A model generated the notes under the pieces. The model saw only the letters and a program-made list of their open reading frames with translations. It was not told the DNA's origin and did not search any database. A stretch of 64,000 bases of DNA from Alphaproteobacteria bacterium (lineage in GTDB: Bacteria > Pseudomonadota > Alphaproteobacteria > Thalassobaculales > Thalassobaculaceae). Position numbers and translations under genes: made by a program. The stretch is taken from contig JANSYS010000006.1 in NCBI GenBank assembly GCA_024742275.1, positions 124,001-188,000 of the forward strand, read 5' to 3'. Positions within the stretch are counted from its first letter, which is position 1; each line of letters begins with the position of its first letter. Positions 9,967 to 19,908 of the stretch are shown in pieces.

Positions 9967-10470
9967 ATGCGCATCAAGTTTTTGAGTGTGTTCGCGGCCG
10001 TCGCGCTGCTCGCTGCCTGCGAGACGGCTCCGACTGATACCGCGAACACCAATACGGGCGGCAACACCCAGACGACGAGCTCCACCACGGCGGCGGCTCC
10101 GGCCGGCCCGACCCCGGGGAGCGCCGAGGACTTCGTCGTCAACGTTGGCGACCGGGTCTTCTTCGACTTCGATAGCTCCGCACTCGATGCGGATGCTCGC
10201 ACGACGCTTGAGCGTCAGGCGTTCTTCCTGCGCAAGTACCCGAGCATCTCGATCACCATCGAGGGCCATTGCGACGAGCGCGGCACGCGTGAGTACAACC
10301 TGGCGCTCGGCGAACGCCGCGCCGCCGCGACGCGTGATTACCTGGTCTCGCTGGGCATCGATCCGAGCCGTGTCACCACCATCTCCTACGGTAAGGAGCG
10401 CCCGGTGAACCCGGCTTCCAACGAGCAGGCCTGGGCCGAGAACCGCCGCGGCGTCACCGTCATCAACTGA
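9967..10470 (+). CDS. pal: peptidoglycan-associated lipoprotein Pal
   Basis: A 167-residue outer-membrane lipoprotein that anchors the envelope to peptidoglycan and binds TolB. The signal MRIKFLSVFAAVALLAAC ends in a lipobox, so Cys18 would be lipidated. A Thr/Asn/Ala-rich linker leads to the OmpA-like domain (FFDFDSSALDADA, then IEGHCDERGTREYNLALGERRA), which holds the diaminopimelate-binding residues. The ATG at 9967 was chosen because it gives the lipoprotein signal; the frame is open much further upstream. Followed by a strong hairpin terminator. Confidence 0.97.
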   Translation: MRIKFLSVFAAVALLAACETAPTDTANTNTGGNTQTTSSTTAAAPAGPTPGSAEDFVVNVGDRVFFDFDSSALDADARTTLERQAFFLRKYPSISITIEGHCDERGTREYNLALGERRAAATRDYLVSLGIDPSRVTTISYGKERPVNPASNEQAWAENRRGVTVIN

Positions 10471-10490
10471 CGGTCGGATATCGCATAGAG

Positions 10491-10523
10491 AACGGCGGTG
10501 CCCGGAAACGGGACACCGCCGTT
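10491..10523 (+). terminator. hairpin terminator after pal
   Basis: AACGGCGGTG-CCCG pairs with CGGG-(A)-CACCGCCGTT around a GAAA tetraloop (10505-10508), giving 14 base pairs with one bulged A at 10513. The following sequence is only weakly T-rich (CGCGTTTC), so it may need help from Rho or act as an mRNA-stabilising 3' end. Confidence 0.65.
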
Positions 10524-10643
10524 CGCGTTTCGGCGCCGAATTTCCTGATGGGCGCGTGAAGGCGGGAGCCCGGCGGAGCGGGTGCGGCGGCGGATTGCTG
10601 GTTCCGCCATATTTCCGCCGCGAGCATCCTGGAGAGTGGAGCC

Positions 10644-11603
10644 ATGATGCGTTCGGTTGTGACTATCCTGTGTTTTCTGGTTGCGGCGGTTCCGTCGGTG
10701 GCTTCCGCTCAGCAGGACATCTCGGGTCTTCTGAACCGGATGGCGCGGCTGGAGCGAGAGCTGGCGGATTTGCAGCGGACCGTCTTTGCCGGCGGCCAGC
10801 CCCCCGCGTCGGTGACCGCGGGCCAGGCCGCTCAACTCGTCCAGCCGGATGGTTCCGGCGGATCGCCGTTGGCCCGTATCGAGATCCGATTGCAGGAGAT
10901 CGAAGCGGATATCCGCCGAATAACCGGGCGCGTCGAGGAGCTTGGATTCACGGTTCAGAACGTTTCCGATCGGATGGACCGGCTCCAAACCGATACCGAC
11001 ATCCGTTTCCGCGAGCTTGCCGCGGGGGCGGGACAGACGACCGGTTTTCAGGACACCGGCAGCGGCGTTCAGGACACCTCTTCCGCGCCGGCCGTCAATC
11101 CGACCCAATCGCCCGGGGCGCCGCCATCGACGCTCGGATCGTTGTCGGGCAGCGACGTGTCCGCCCTGCAGGCGACCGCGCCACCGCAAACGGCGTTGTT
11201 GCCGGCCGACCAGTCGGTCGAAGATCAGTACAAGGCGGCGTTCGATCATCTCGTCAAACACGACCTGCCGACTGCCGAAGCGGCGTTCAGGGCGTTCCTG
11301 GCGGAACACGCCGAGGATCCGCTTGCCGGCAACGCGCAGTATTGGCTGGGCGAGACCTACTACGCGCGGGAACGCTACGAGGAGGCTGCCGTTGCCTTCC
11401 TTGAGGGCTACCAGAGCTATCCCGACAGCCCCAAGGCGGCTGACAATCTGCTCAAGCTCGGCATGTCGCTGGCGCGGATCGACCGCAAGGAGGAGGCGTG
11501 TACGACCTTCGCCAAGTTGAGCGCGGACTTCCCCAACGCGCCCACCAACATCAAGCGCCGGCTTATCAACGAGACCAAGGCGTTGAACTGCGCGACCGGT
11601 TGA
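10644..11603 (+). CDS. cpoB: Tol-Pal associated periplasmic protein CpoB (YbgF)
   Basis: A 319-residue periplasmic protein that coordinates peptidoglycan synthesis with Tol-driven outer-membrane constriction. The signal peptide MMRSVVTILCFLVAAVPSVASA is followed by an N-terminal coiled coil (LNRMARLERELADLQRTV and IEADIRRITGRVEELG), a low-complexity linker (about 130-190), and C-terminal TPR repeats (YKAAFDHLVKHDLPTAEAAF, YWLGETYYARERYEEAAVAFLEGYQ). A GGAGAGTGGAG site precedes the start; ATG 10647 is an equally possible start. Its stop codon overlaps the tilS start. Confidence 0.93.
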   Translation: MMRSVVTILCFLVAAVPSVASAQQDISGLLNRMARLERELADLQRTVFAGGQPPASVTAGQAAQLVQPDGSGGSPLARIEIRLQEIEADIRRITGRVEELGFTVQNVSDRMDRLQTDTDIRFRELAAGAGQTTGFQDTGSGVQDTSSAPAVNPTQSPGAPPSTLGSLSGSDVSALQATAPPQTALLPADQSVEDQYKAAFDHLVKHDLPTAEAAFRAFLAEHAEDPLAGNAQYWLGETYYARERYEEAAVAFLEGYQSYPDSPKAADNLLKLGMSLARIDRKEEACTTFAKLSADFPNAPTNIKRRLINETKALNCATG

Positions 11604-12976
11604 ACAGGGACCCGCTCCGCCACGAAACGGCGGCTCTGTCGGATCCGATCACCGAGGGTGAGGGCGCGGCGTTGCTGGACGCGGTCCTCGGCGACGAGGC
11701 GCTCGTCGCCGTCGCCGTTTCCGGCGGACCGGACAGCACCGCGCTCCTGCATGTCGCCGATCGATGGGCGCGGCGGCGCGGCCGCCGGCTCCTGGTTCTG
11801 ACCGTCGATCACGGGCTGCGCGCCGGGTCGGCGGCGGAGTCGGCATCTATGGCAGCGCTGGCCCGAGCGCTTGGCCACGAACACCGCACCCTACATTGGC
11901 AGGGCTACAAGCCGTCCGCCGGTCTCCAGGCGGCGGCACGGGAGGCCCGGATGGGTTTGCTGGCGTCGGCCTGCCTCTCGGCCGGCGCGGGCACACTGAT
12001 GCTGGCCCATCATCTCGAGGATCAGGCGGAGACCGTCCTGCATCGCATCGACCGAGACACGGGTCCGGAGGGGCTGGCGGCCATGGCGTCGGAGACCTGG
12101 CGTCTGGGCGTGCGGCTGGTCCGTCCGTTCCTGACCGTTCCGAAGGGTCGTCTCCTGGACACCTGCCGCGCGGCCGGCCTCAGCTACAGCGAGGATCCAT
12201 CGAACGACGATCCGCGCTTCAACCGTGTGCGATTGCGACGGATGCGGGCCGACCTGGACGCGGTCGGCGTAACCGTGGACCGTCTGACGCGGTTGGCCGC
12301 CGCAATGGGGATCGCCCGCCGCCGGATGGATGCGGAGGTTCGCGCCTGGCTGGCAGCCCATGGCCGGATCCATGGCTGTGGCACGCTCCGGTTCGATCGC
12401 GCGGCGCTGATCAAGGCGCCCGGGCCACTGGTCGATGCCGTCCTACGCAGAGCCTTCCGGATCGCCGCCGGCGACGGCTATCCCCCGCGCACCGCTGCAC
12501 TTGCCGCACTGGCCGACTGGATTGCTTCGGCGGCTTCCGGGGGAAGACGGACGCTCGGCGGATGCCTGTTCGAAATCTGCGGAGAGACGGTCGCCGTAAT
12601 GCGGGAAGCGGCCGCCTGCGCGTCGCCCAGGACCGTCGAGGCGGGCGGAACCTTGTGCTGGGACGGCCGTTTTCTGATTTGCAACCGTACTTTCCGGCCA
12701 GTACGGATCGGTGCCTGCGGTCCGGATGGTTGGCGTCGGATCAAACGGTTAGGGATCGCGGCGTCGCTCTCGCCGGAGGCGCGGGCGCTACCGCATGCGG
12801 CCCGTCTGGCGTGGCCGATTGTCACTGACCTTGACGGGGTGGTCGTGCTCCCCCACCTTGTTGCAGGCGAGCGGACAACGCCCGGTGGGTGGGGAATTGA
12901 CGTGTCGATACACCTGCTTGCGACGCGTGAGCGACGGATCGATGGCCCGATGGCCGATGGAAGGCTGACGACGTGA
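11600..12976 (+). CDS. tilS: tRNA(Ile)-lysidine synthase TilS
   Basis: A 458-residue enzyme that attaches lysine to C34 of the CAU-anticodon tRNA-Ile so that it reads AUA. The PP-loop ATP pyrophosphatase motif [13 protein letters not shown] lies near residue 37, followed by VDHGLR and [11 protein letters not shown]. The start is uncertain: I chose TTG 11600, which overlaps the cpoB stop as TTGA, because the frame has no ATG or GTG close to the conserved region. The C-terminal part is less conserved. The stop overlaps the ftsH GTG. Confidence 0.9.
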   Translation: MNRDPLRHETAALSDPITEGEGAALLDAVLGDEALVAVAVSGGPDSTALLHVADRWARRRGRRLLVLTVDHGLRAGSAAESASMAALARALGHEHRTLHWQGYKPSAGLQAAAREARMGLLASACLSAGAGTLMLAHHLEDQAETVLHRIDRDTGPEGLAAMASETWRLGVRLVRPFLTVPKGRLLDTCRAAGLSYSEDPSNDDPRFNRVRLRRMRADLDAVGVTVDRLTRLAAAMGIARRRMDAEVRAWLAAHGRIHGCGTLRFDRAALIKAPGPLVDAVLRRAFRIAAGDGYPPRTAALAALADWIASAASGGRRTLGGCLFEICGETVAVMREAAACASPRTVEAGGTLCWDGRFLICNRTFRPVRIGACGPDGWRRIKRLGIAASLSPEARALPHAARLAWPIVTDLDGVVVLPHLVAGERTTPGGWGIDVSIHLLATRERRIDGPMADGRLTT

Positions 12977-14913
12977 ATAATTTCGGTAAGAATCTCGCCC
13001 TCTGGATCATCATCGGCGTCCTGCTCGTGGCGCTGTTCAATCTTTTCCAGGGATCCAACACCCGGACCGCCCAGCGAAGCCTCGCTTACTCGGATTTCCT
13101 GTCCGAAGTGGAGAGCGGCCGTGTGAACCAGGTGACCATTCAGGGTCAACAGATCTCGGGCCGATTCTCCGACGGGAGCACGTTCCAGACCTACGCGCCG
13201 CAGGATGCTGAACTTGTCCCGCGCCTGAACGAGTCCGGTGTCCGGATATCCGCCGCGCCGCCGGAGGAAGGCAGTTCGGGTCTGTTCCAGATCCTGATCA
13301 GCTGGTTCCCGATGCTTCTGTTCATCGCGGTCTGGATCTTCTTCATGCGCCAGATGCAGGGCGGCGGCGGCAAGGCGATGGGCTTCGGCAAAAGCCGTGC
13401 GCGTCTGCTGACCGAGAAGACCGGCCGGGTTACCTTCGACGATGTTGCCGGCATCGACGAGGCGAAGTCGGAACTCGAGGAGATCGTCGAGTTCCTGAAG
13501 GACCCGCAGCGGTTCCAGCGCTTGGGTGGCAAGATTCCGAAAGGCTGTCTGCTGGTGGGCCCTCCGGGTACCGGTAAGACGCTGCTGGCCCGCGCGATCG
13601 CCGGCGAAGCGAACGTGCCGTTCTTCACCATCTCCGGGTCGGATTTCGTGGAGATGTTCGTTGGCGTCGGTGCCTCGCGTGTCCGCGACATGTTCGAGCA
13701 GGGAAAGAAGAACGCTCCCTGCATCATCTTCATCGACGAAATCGATGCGGTTGGTCGCCATCGCGGTGCCGGTCTTGGCGGCGGCAATGACGAGCGCGAG
13801 CAGACCCTGAACCAGCTCCTGGTTGAGATGGACGGGTTCGAAGCGAACGAGGGCGTGATCCTCATCGCCGCGACCAACCGTCCCGATGTGCTGGACCCGG
13901 CGCTGCTGCGACCGGGCCGCTTCGACCGTCAGATCGTCGTTCCGAACCCGGACATTCTGGGTCGCGAGAAGATCCTGAAGGTCCACATGCGCAAGGTGCC
14001 GCTTGGTCCGGACGTCGACGCCCGAACCATCGCGCGCGGTACGCCCGGCTTCTCCGGCGCCGATCTGGCGAACCTCGTCAACGAAGCCGCCCTTCTGGCC
14101 GCCCGCAAGGGTAAGCGCGTGGTCGGCATGACCGAGTTCGAAGAGGCCAAGGACAAGGTGATGATGGGATCGGAGCGCCGATCCATGGTCATGACCGACG
14201 ACGAAAAGAAGCTGACCGCCTATCATGAGGCCGGTCACGCCATCGTCGCGCTACACTGCCCGGATAGCGATCCGATTCACAAGGCGACGATCATCCCGCG
14301 CGGACGTGCGCTCGGCATGGTGATGCGCCTGCCGGAGGGTGACAGGATCTCGCTGTCGAAGGCGAAGTTGGAGGCCGATCTGCGGGTCGCCTGCGGTGGC
14401 CGTATCGCCGAGGACCTGATTTTCGGGGCGGAGCGGATCACCACCGGCGCCTCGTCGGATATCCGCATGGTGTCCGACATGTCGCGCCGGATGATCACCG
14501 AATGGGGCATGAGCGACAAGCTGGGCTTCCTGGCCTATTCGGCGGATCAGCAGGAAGTCTTCCTCGGCCATTCCGTGACCCAGCAGAAGAATGTCTCTGA
14601 CGCGACGGCCAACGTGATCGACGAGGAGATCCGGCGGATCACCGACGAGGCGTATGACGACGCCCGACGTATCCTCGAAGAGAATATGGACGACCTGCAC
14701 AAGCTCGCGAAAGGGCTCCTCGAGTACGAGAGCCTGTCCGGCGACGAGATCCAGGAACTTCTGGAGAACGGCACGATCAATCGGGGCGGACGGGACGAGC
14801 CCACCAAGCCGAGCGGCCCTGGCCGACGCGCCTCGGTGCCGACCGGCGGAACCGCTCCGGGCGGTGGCAGCGGTCCCGGCGGGATGGAGCCAGATCCGCA
14901 ACCGGGCGACTGA
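12973..14913 (+). CDS. ftsH: membrane ATP-dependent zinc metalloprotease FtsH
   Basis: A 646-residue membrane protease for quality control and regulated degradation of membrane and cytosolic proteins. Membrane helices lie at about 8-26 and 107-125, with a small periplasmic domain between. The AAA domain has Walker A GPPGTGKT (196-203), Walker [16 protein letters not shown] and the second region of homology ([20 protein letters not shown]). The zinc site HEAGH is at 418-422. The C-terminal tail is Gly/Pro-rich. Translation starts at GTG 12973, coupled to tilS (GTGA). Confidence 0.98.
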   Translation: MNNFGKNLALWIIIGVLLVALFNLFQGSNTRTAQRSLAYSDFLSEVESGRVNQVTIQGQQISGRFSDGSTFQTYAPQDAELVPRLNESGVRISAAPPEEGSSGLFQILISWFPMLLFIAVWIFFMRQMQGGGGKAMGFGKSRARLLTEKTGRVTFDDVAGIDEAKSELEEIVEFLKDPQRFQRLGGKIPKGCLLVGPPGTGKTLLARAIAGEANVPFFTISGSDFVEMFVGVGASRVRDMFEQGKKNAPCIIFIDEIDAVGRHRGAGLGGGNDEREQTLNQLLVEMDGFEANEGVILIAATNRPDVLDPALLRPGRFDRQIVVPNPDILGREKILKVHMRKVPLGPDVDARTIARGTPGFSGADLANLVNEAALLAARKGKRVVGMTEFEEAKDKVMMGSERRSMVMTDDEKKLTAYHEAGHAIVALHCPDSDPIHKATIIPRGRALGMVMRLPEGDRISLSKAKLEADLRVACGGRIAEDLIFGAERITTGASSDIRMVSDMSRRMITEWGMSDKLGFLAYSADQQEVFLGHSVTQQKNVSDATANVIDEEIRRITDEAYDDARRILEENMDDLHKLAKGLLEYESLSGDEIQELLENGTINRGGRDEPTKPSGPGRRASVPTGGTAPGGGSGPGGMEPDPQPGD

Positions 14914-14934
14914 GCCGCAACCACGGGTCGCTTC

Positions 14935-16089
14935 GTGACTCTCCCCATCGTCCGTGAGCCCGCGCAACAGCGCGGGCTTTCCGCATCCGCAGCCTCTCGG
15001 TCAGATCTTGCGGCATCCTATGGGCGGCCGGTCGGACTGCTCTATGGCGACACGGCCGTCGCGGCCATCGCCGCCGGCGATGCTCTGCCTCTTGCCGGCG
15101 GACCGATCGCCTTTGGCGCTCTCGACCTGATCCGACGCGACGTCGAGGCGATCGTCGTTCGGACGGTTGCGGTCGGCGATCTGGATCCGGCGATTTTGCC
15201 CGACGGCTTGCTCGACCGCCTTACCCGCCCCCGCTGGCCGGTGTGGACTGCCGGCGGCGCCGCATGCGATGGATCCGTCGCCGCTGGCGTGCCGGCCCCC
15301 GCCATCATGGGAATCGTCAACGTCACCCCCGACAGTTTCTCGGACGGCGGTCGTTTCGTCTCGCGCGATGCCGCCATCTCTCAAGGACGGCGGCTGGCCG
15401 AAGAGGGAGCGGACATCCTCGATATCGGGGGCGAGTCCACCCGGCCCGGCGCCGCGGAGGTGAGCGTCGCCGAGGAGATTGACCGCGTGGTACCGGTTAT
15501 CGAAGCGCTGGCTGCCGATGGGCACAGGGTTTCCGTCGACACGCGCAAGGCGCCTGTCATGCGCGCGGCGCTCGCCGCCGGTGCGGCGATCGTAAACGAT
15601 GTCTCGGCACTGACCTTCGACCCCGAGGCGTCGAACCTGCTGGCCGGGTGCGATTGCCCGGTGGTCCTGATGCATATGCGCGGCGAGCCGGGCACGATGC
15701 AGACCGATCCGCGCTATGCCTGTGCCCCATTGGAGGTTTTTGACGAGTTGTCGGATCGGTTGGCGGCGGCCCAGGACAAGCGGGTTGCAAGAGACCGGTT
15801 GGTCGTCGATCCAGGTTTCGGCTTTGCCAAGACTCCCGCCCACAATGTTCAGGTGACGGCTTGGCTATCCTTGTTGCACGGCACCGGTCGACCGATCCTG
15901 TTCGGAGCGTCGCGCAAGAGTTCGATCGGATCACTGTCGCGCGGTGAACCGGCGGACGCGCGCCTGCCGGGATCGATTGCTCTTGCGCTGACCGCCATGG
16001 AGCAGGGGGCCCAGACGATCCGGGTACACGACGCGGCGGAAACCGCACAGGCGTTTGCACTGCGGCGGGCAATTCTCGCGACTTCGTGA
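14935..16089 (+). CDS. folP: dihydropteroate synthase
   Basis: A 384-residue dihydropteroate synthase, which condenses 6-hydroxymethyl-dihydropterin diphosphate with p-aminobenzoate in folate synthesis. The TIM barrel begins at about residue 123 with MGIVNVTPDSFSDGG; the DIGGESTRPGA loop and the VDTRKAPVM, VLMHMRGEPGTM, VVDPGFGFAK and GASRKSSIG motifs follow. About 110 extra N-terminal residues (YGRPVGLLYGDTAVAAIAAGDALPLAGGPIAF) resemble the extension seen in alphaproteobacterial FolP. The only plausible start upstream of that extension is GTG 14935, which puts a terminator-like hairpin within the coding sequence; the start is therefore unsure. Confidence 0.92.
   Translation: MTLPIVREPAQQRGLSASAASRSDLAASYGRPVGLLYGDTAVAAIAAGDALPLAGGPIAFGALDLIRRDVEAIVVRTVAVGDLDPAILPDGLLDRLTRPRWPVWTAGGAACDGSVAAGVPAPAIMGIVNVTPDSFSDGGRFVSRDAAISQGRRLAEEGADILDIGGESTRPGAAEVSVAEEIDRVVPVIEALAADGHRVSVDTRKAPVMRAALAAGAAIVNDVSALTFDPEASNLLAGCDCPVVLMHMRGEPGTMQTDPRYACAPLEVFDELSDRLAAAQDKRVARDRLVVDPGFGFAKTPAHNVQVTAWLSLLHGTGRPILFGASRKSSIGSLSRGEPADARLPGSIALALTAMEQGAQTIRVHDAAETAQAFALRRAILATS
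14957..14980 (+). terminator. intrinsic terminator-like hairpin after ftsH
   Basis: AGCCCGCGC (14957-14965) pairs perfectly with GCGCGGGCT (14970-14978) around an AACA loop, followed by TTT CC. It lies 43 bases after the ftsH stop and would end that transcript, but it falls inside the first codons of the folP frame if the GTG at 14935 is the true start. Confidence 0.6.
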
Positions 16090-16094
16090 CGGCA

Positions 16095-16126
16095 GCGCAT
16101 TAATCTCCTTTAAAGGTGCAATGCGC
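16095..16126. promoter_or_regulatory. nested palindromes upstream of glmM
   Basis: GCGCATT (16095-16101) and AATGCGC (16120-16126) form a perfect inverted repeat that encloses the 10-base palindrome CCTTTAAAGG (16107-16116). A TATAAA follows at 16127-16132, though no good -35 lies 16-18 bases before it. The site could be an operator for glmM or an RNA hairpin at the folP end. Confidence 0.35.
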
Positions 16127-16164
16127 TATAAATGTCGAAACTATCGAGAGATCGTGAACGAGAC

Positions 16165-17526
16165 ATGGCCCGCACTCTTTTCGGAACAGACGGCATTCGC
16201 GGCCGCGCCAATGCCGAACCGATGACGCCTGCGACGGCGATGGCTGTTGCAATGGCGGCCGGCGCTCGCTTCCGCGGCGATCACGGCCGTCGGAATTTCG
16301 TGCTGATCGGCAAGGACACGCGTCTGTCGGGATACATGATCGAGCCGGCGATGGTTGCCGGCTTCACCTCCATTGGAATGGACGTCGTTCTGGTCGGACC
16401 GATGCCGACCCCGGCTGTAGCCATGCTGGTTCAATCCATGCGGGCGGATCTGGGCGTAATGATCTCCGCCTCTCACAACCCTTTTTCCGATAACGGCATC
16501 AAACTGTTCGGCCCGGACGGCTTCAAACTGTCCGACACGGTCGAGGCCGAAATCGAGGAAATGGTGGGGCGTTGGCAAAGCCTGCCGCTTGCGGACTCCG
16601 ACGCTCTGGGACGCGCCCGAAGGCTCGAGGACGAGCAGGGTCGCTACATCGAGGTCGTCAAATCGACCTTTCCACGGGACCTGAGCCTGGACGGCGTGAA
16701 GGTGGTGGTCGACTGCGCGAACGGGGCCGCCTACAAGGCCGCTCCCCGGGTTCTGTTCGAGTTGGGCGCCGAGGTGATCCCCATGGGGGTCTCGCCCGAC
16801 GGGTTCAATATCAATGACGGCTGCGGCGCCACCGCGCCCGAGGCCATGATGGCCCGCGTCGTGGCCGAGGGGGCCGATGTCGGTGTAGCGCTGGACGGCG
16901 ATGCCGACCGGCTGATTCTCGCGGACGAGACCGGGCACAAGCTGGACGGCGATCAGATTCTGGGACTCATCGGCGGCTCTTGGCTGGTGGACGGCAGGCT
17001 GAGCGGCGGCGGGGTGGTCGCGACGGTGATGTCCAATCTCGGCCTGGAGCGATACCTGAATGGTATCGGTCTGGAACTGGTGCGGGCCAAGGTCGGTGAC
17101 CGCTACGTGCTCGAGGCGATGCGTAAAGGCGGCTTCAACGTCGGTGGCGAGCAGTCCGGCCACATGATCCTGTCTGATCATGGAACCACCGGCGACGGTC
17201 TGGCCGCCGCGCTGCAGGTGCTGGCGGCGATGAAGCGGGCGGACAAGCCTCTCTCACAGGTCGCCCGCGTCTTCGAACCGATGCCGCAGGTCCTGAAGAA
17301 CATCCGGTTCTCCGATGGTGATCCGCTGTCGACCGACGGCGTCAAGAAAGCGATCGCCGAGAGCGAACGGGCCCTCGGAAGCGAGGGACGGCTTGTGATC
17401 CGCAAGTCCGGGACGGAACCCTTGATCCGCGTGATGGCGCAGGGATCGGACGACCAGCAGGTCACCGATGCAGTCGACCGGATCGTGGATGCGATAGAAT
17501 TGTTGGCTACCAGTTCGGCGGAGTGA
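16165..17526 (+). CDS. glmM: phosphoglucosamine mutase
   Basis: A 453-residue mutase that converts glucosamine-6-phosphate to glucosamine-1-phosphate for UDP-GlcNAc, and so feeds peptidoglycan, LPS and the UDP-GlcNAc used by PseB elsewhere in the window. The N-terminus [14 protein letters not shown] is the family signature. The phosphoserine loop SASHNP has its active Ser at 103, the metal loop is DGDADR, the sugar loop GGEQSGH, and the phosphate-binding loop [12 protein letters not shown]. The ATG at 16165 is chosen over 16132 because the added residues are not family-like. ThiD follows closely. Confidence 0.97.
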   Translation: MARTLFGTDGIRGRANAEPMTPATAMAVAMAAGARFRGDHGRRNFVLIGKDTRLSGYMIEPAMVAGFTSIGMDVVLVGPMPTPAVAMLVQSMRADLGVMISASHNPFSDNGIKLFGPDGFKLSDTVEAEIEEMVGRWQSLPLADSDALGRARRLEDEQGRYIEVVKSTFPRDLSLDGVKVVVDCANGAAYKAAPRVLFELGAEVIPMGVSPDGFNINDGCGATAPEAMMARVVAEGADVGVALDGDADRLILADETGHKLDGDQILGLIGGSWLVDGRLSGGGVVATVMSNLGLERYLNGIGLELVRAKVGDRYVLEAMRKGGFNVGGEQSGHMILSDHGTTGDGLAAALQVLAAMKRADKPLSQVARVFEPMPQVLKNIRFSDGDPLSTDGVKKAIAESERALGSEGRLVIRKSGTEPLIRVMAQGSDDQQVTDAVDRIVDAIELLATSSAE

Positions 17527-17533
17527 AGAAGGT

Positions 17534-18346
17534 ATGTCGAGATCGATGACGGGCCGTGTCCTGATCGCCGCCGGGTCCGATTCCGGAGGCGGCGCCGGGA
17601 TTCAGGCGGATACCAAGACGGTGACCGCGCTGGGTGGATACGCGATGACCGCGATTACCGCCCTGACGGCGCAGAACACAAAAGGCGTGTTCGGAATCCA
17701 CGAAGTGCCGATAGCGTTCCTGCGTCAGCAACTCGATCTTTTGATGGACGATATCGGTGCCGACGCGATCAAGACGGGCATGCTCCATTCGGGGCCTGTC
17801 ATCGACACGATCGTCGACGTGATCGAAGAGAAGGCGATGGATATCCCGCTGGTCGTCGACCCGGTGATGGTCGCCAAGGGCGGTCATCCGCTTCTGGATC
17901 CCGATGCCATGCAGGTGCTGAAGGCGCGGCTGATCCTGCGCGCGGATCTGCTGACGCCCAATCTGCCGGAGGCCGAGATCCTGACCGGCATGACCATCAA
18001 GGATGTGGACGATATGCACCATGCCGCCGAGATGCTGTTGTCCCTCGGACCGCCCGCCGTGCTTCTCAAGGGGGGGCACCTGTCGTCCGAAGAGGTGGTC
18101 GACCTTCTGGTCACCGAGGACAGCACCCGTGAGTTCCGCAGTCCGCGGATTCGCAGCACGAGCACGCACGGCACCGGTTGCACTCTGTCGTCCGCCATCG
18201 CCTGCGGACTGGCGCAGGGCTTGGAGCTGGAAGCATCGGTTGAGCGAGCCCGGAATTTCGTGGCGACGGCAATTGCCACGGCACCCGGCTACGGCAACGG
18301 CCATGGACCGCTCAACCATGCGCACACGGTAGAACCGGCGGCCTGA
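17534..18346 (+). CDS. thiD: hydroxymethylpyrimidine/phosphomethylpyrimidine kinase
   Basis: A 270-residue ribokinase-fold enzyme that phosphorylates HMP and HMP-phosphate in thiamine synthesis. Visible motifs are the N-terminal IAAGSDSGGGAGIQADTKT, the PVMVAKGGHPLL segment, LTPNLPEAEIL, and the catalytic anion hole STHGTGCTLSSAIA with its Asp/Thr-Gly-Cys. It begins 7 bases after glmM, so it is probably in the same transcript; an ATG four codons downstream (17546) is an alternative start. It converges on the minus-strand ggpS gene. Confidence 0.95.
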   Translation: MSRSMTGRVLIAAGSDSGGGAGIQADTKTVTALGGYAMTAITALTAQNTKGVFGIHEVPIAFLRQQLDLLMDDIGADAIKTGMLHSGPVIDTIVDVIEEKAMDIPLVVDPVMVAKGGHPLLDPDAMQVLKARLILRADLLTPNLPEAEILTGMTIKDVDDMHHAAEMLLSLGPPAVLLKGGHLSSEEVVDLLVTEDSTREFRSPRIRSTSTHGTGCTLSSAIACGLAQGLELEASVERARNFVATAIATAPGYGNGHGPLNHAHTVEPAA

Positions 18347-18381
18347 AGCCACCGCTCACCTCGGCGGAGGGCGGGAAGAGA

Positions 18382-19908
18382 CTACTCGGCGGCGGCCGAT
18401 TTCTTGTGGCTGACGGGCCGACCGGCCCGGCTCTCCGCGAGTTCCTCGAAACGCTCCATGGTGTGCTGCGACCACTGCACGATGTCGTAGTTGCTGACGT
18501 TGCGGCGCATCATCTGCATGCGGGCGCGCTGCTCCTCCGGCTTCATGTCCAACGCTTGGTCGATCGCCGCATCCATGAACCGCTCCGAGTACGGGTTGGT
18601 CATCACGGCGTAGGGGAGCTGAACGGCCGCGCCCATGAATTCGGAGATGACGACGCATCCCTGCTCGTCCACCCGGGCGGCGCAGTACTCCTTGCAGACC
18701 AGGTTCAGGCCGTCCCGCAGCGGCGTCAGCCAGCAGACGTCGGCGGCCCGGAAATAGGCAATCAGATCGTTCAGCGGCACGGCGCTGGTAAACAGCATGA
18801 TCGGCGTCCACTCGAACGTGCCGAACCGGCCGTTTATGCGGCCGACGAGCCCCTCGATCTCCTCCTGGACCCGCCGGTAGACGGCCATGTTCTGATTAGC
18901 CAGGACCGAGACGCACATCAAACGCACCTTGCCATGCAGGTCCTTGCGCCGTGTGAGGAGCCGCTCGAACGACTCCAGCATCTCCTTCGTGCCCTTAGTG
19001 TAGTCGGTCCGAGCCACCGAGACGATCAGGCGCTTGTCGCCGAGCTCCTCCCGGATCTCCTCGAGCTTCTTCTCGGTCGCTTCCGACCGCGCGACCTCTT
19101 CGATGTAGTTGACGTTGGTTCCAACCGGGAACGCATCGATGTTGACGATCTGATCGCGATACTTCAGCCGCGTGATGATTGTCGGTTCCGACAGTGCCAT
19201 GCCGCGGGGCGACATGCCGTCCTCGACATCGATTTCCTCCTCGACGCTGACGTCAAACAGCGTCCGGGCCGTGTTCGCGAAATTCTGCGCGTAGCGCGGG
19301 ATATGGAAGCCGACCTGATCGCAATGCAGCAGGCTTTCCATGATCTCGTTGCGCCACGGCAAGATGTTGAACACGTCGGGCGCCGGGAACGGCGTGTGGT
19401 GGAAGAAGGAAATCCTGGCGTTCGGCTTCATCTGCCGCAGGTAAATCGGAACGAGCCAGAGGTTGTAGTCGTGAATCCAGATGATGGCGTCGTCCGCCGC
19501 CTGCTCGGCGGCAGCCTGGGCGAACAGGAAATTCACTTCTTGGAACATCGGCCAATCGACCGGCCCGTAGTCATAGGCGTCGACGAAGGAGTGCAGGATC
19601 GGCCAGAGGGCCTCCTTCGAGGTCACGGCATAGAAGCTGTTCACCTGCTCCTCGGTGAGGGCGAGGCGAGACACGGTGTAGTCGCCGAAGTCGTCGCTGA
19701 TGGTGACGATCCGCTCCCAATCCGGCATCTCGCCATATTCGCGAAGCTTCCAGGCGATCCAGGCGCCGTGGGAGACCTCTCCGAAAAAGCTCTTCAGCGT
19801 CGGGACGATTCCGTTTGGGCTCTTGTTCGGCCGCAGCTCGATCTTCCTGTCGACCTCCACCTCCTCGTAGGGTTGACGATGGTAGACGATGACCAGATCG
19901 GATTTCAT
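18382..19908 (-). CDS. ggpS: GT20 synthase, probably glucosylglycerol-phosphate synthase
   Basis: A 508-residue retaining glycosyltransferase of family GT20 (trehalose-6-phosphate synthase fold). Donor and acceptor motifs are present: WIHDYNLWLVPIYLRQ, FFHHTPFP, VARTDYTKGTKEML and TPLRDGLNLVCKEYCAAR. The N-terminus (YHRQPYEEV, then NKSPNGIVPTLKSFF) resembles GgpS, which joins ADP-glucose to glycerol-3-phosphate, more than OtsA. The gene overlaps a HAD sugar-phosphatase gene by 4 bases, which in turn overlaps gpsA, the source of glycerol-3-phosphate, and a GghA-like hydrolase lies divergently. The context supports glucosylglycerol as the product; trehalose-6-phosphate is the alternative. Confidence 0.75.
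   Translation of the reverse strand: MKSDLVIVYHRQPYEEVEVDRKIELRPNKSPNGIVPTLKSFFGEVSHGAWIAWKLREYGEMPDWERIVTISDDFGDYTVSRLALTEEQVNSFYAVTSKEALWPILHSFVDAYDYGPVDWPMFQEVNFLFAQAAAEQAADDAIIWIHDYNLWLVPIYLRQMKPNARISFFHHTPFPAPDVFNILPWRNEIMESLLHCDQVGFHIPRYAQNFANTARTLFDVSVEEEIDVEDGMSPRGMALSEPTIITRLKYRDQIVNIDAFPVGTNVNYIEEVARSEATEKKLEEIREELGDKRLIVSVARTDYTKGTKEMLESFERLLTRRKDLHGKVRLMCVSVLANQNMAVYRRVQEEIEGLVGRINGRFGTFEWTPIMLFTSAVPLNDLIAYFRAADVCWLTPLRDGLNLVCKEYCAARVDEQGCVVISEFMGAAVQLPYAVMTNPYSERFMDAAIDQALDMKPEEQRARMQMMRRNVSNYDIVQWSQHTMERFEELAESRAGRPVSHKKSAAAE

Noticed and set aside
12478-14238. 586-codon minus-strand reading frame opposite tilS and ftsH
   Set aside because: It runs antisense to two clear genes, has no family motifs, and long antisense frames are common in DNA of this G+C content.
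16100-16113. CtrA binding site
   Set aside because: TTAA half-sites are six, not seven, bases apart, and the flanks do not match.
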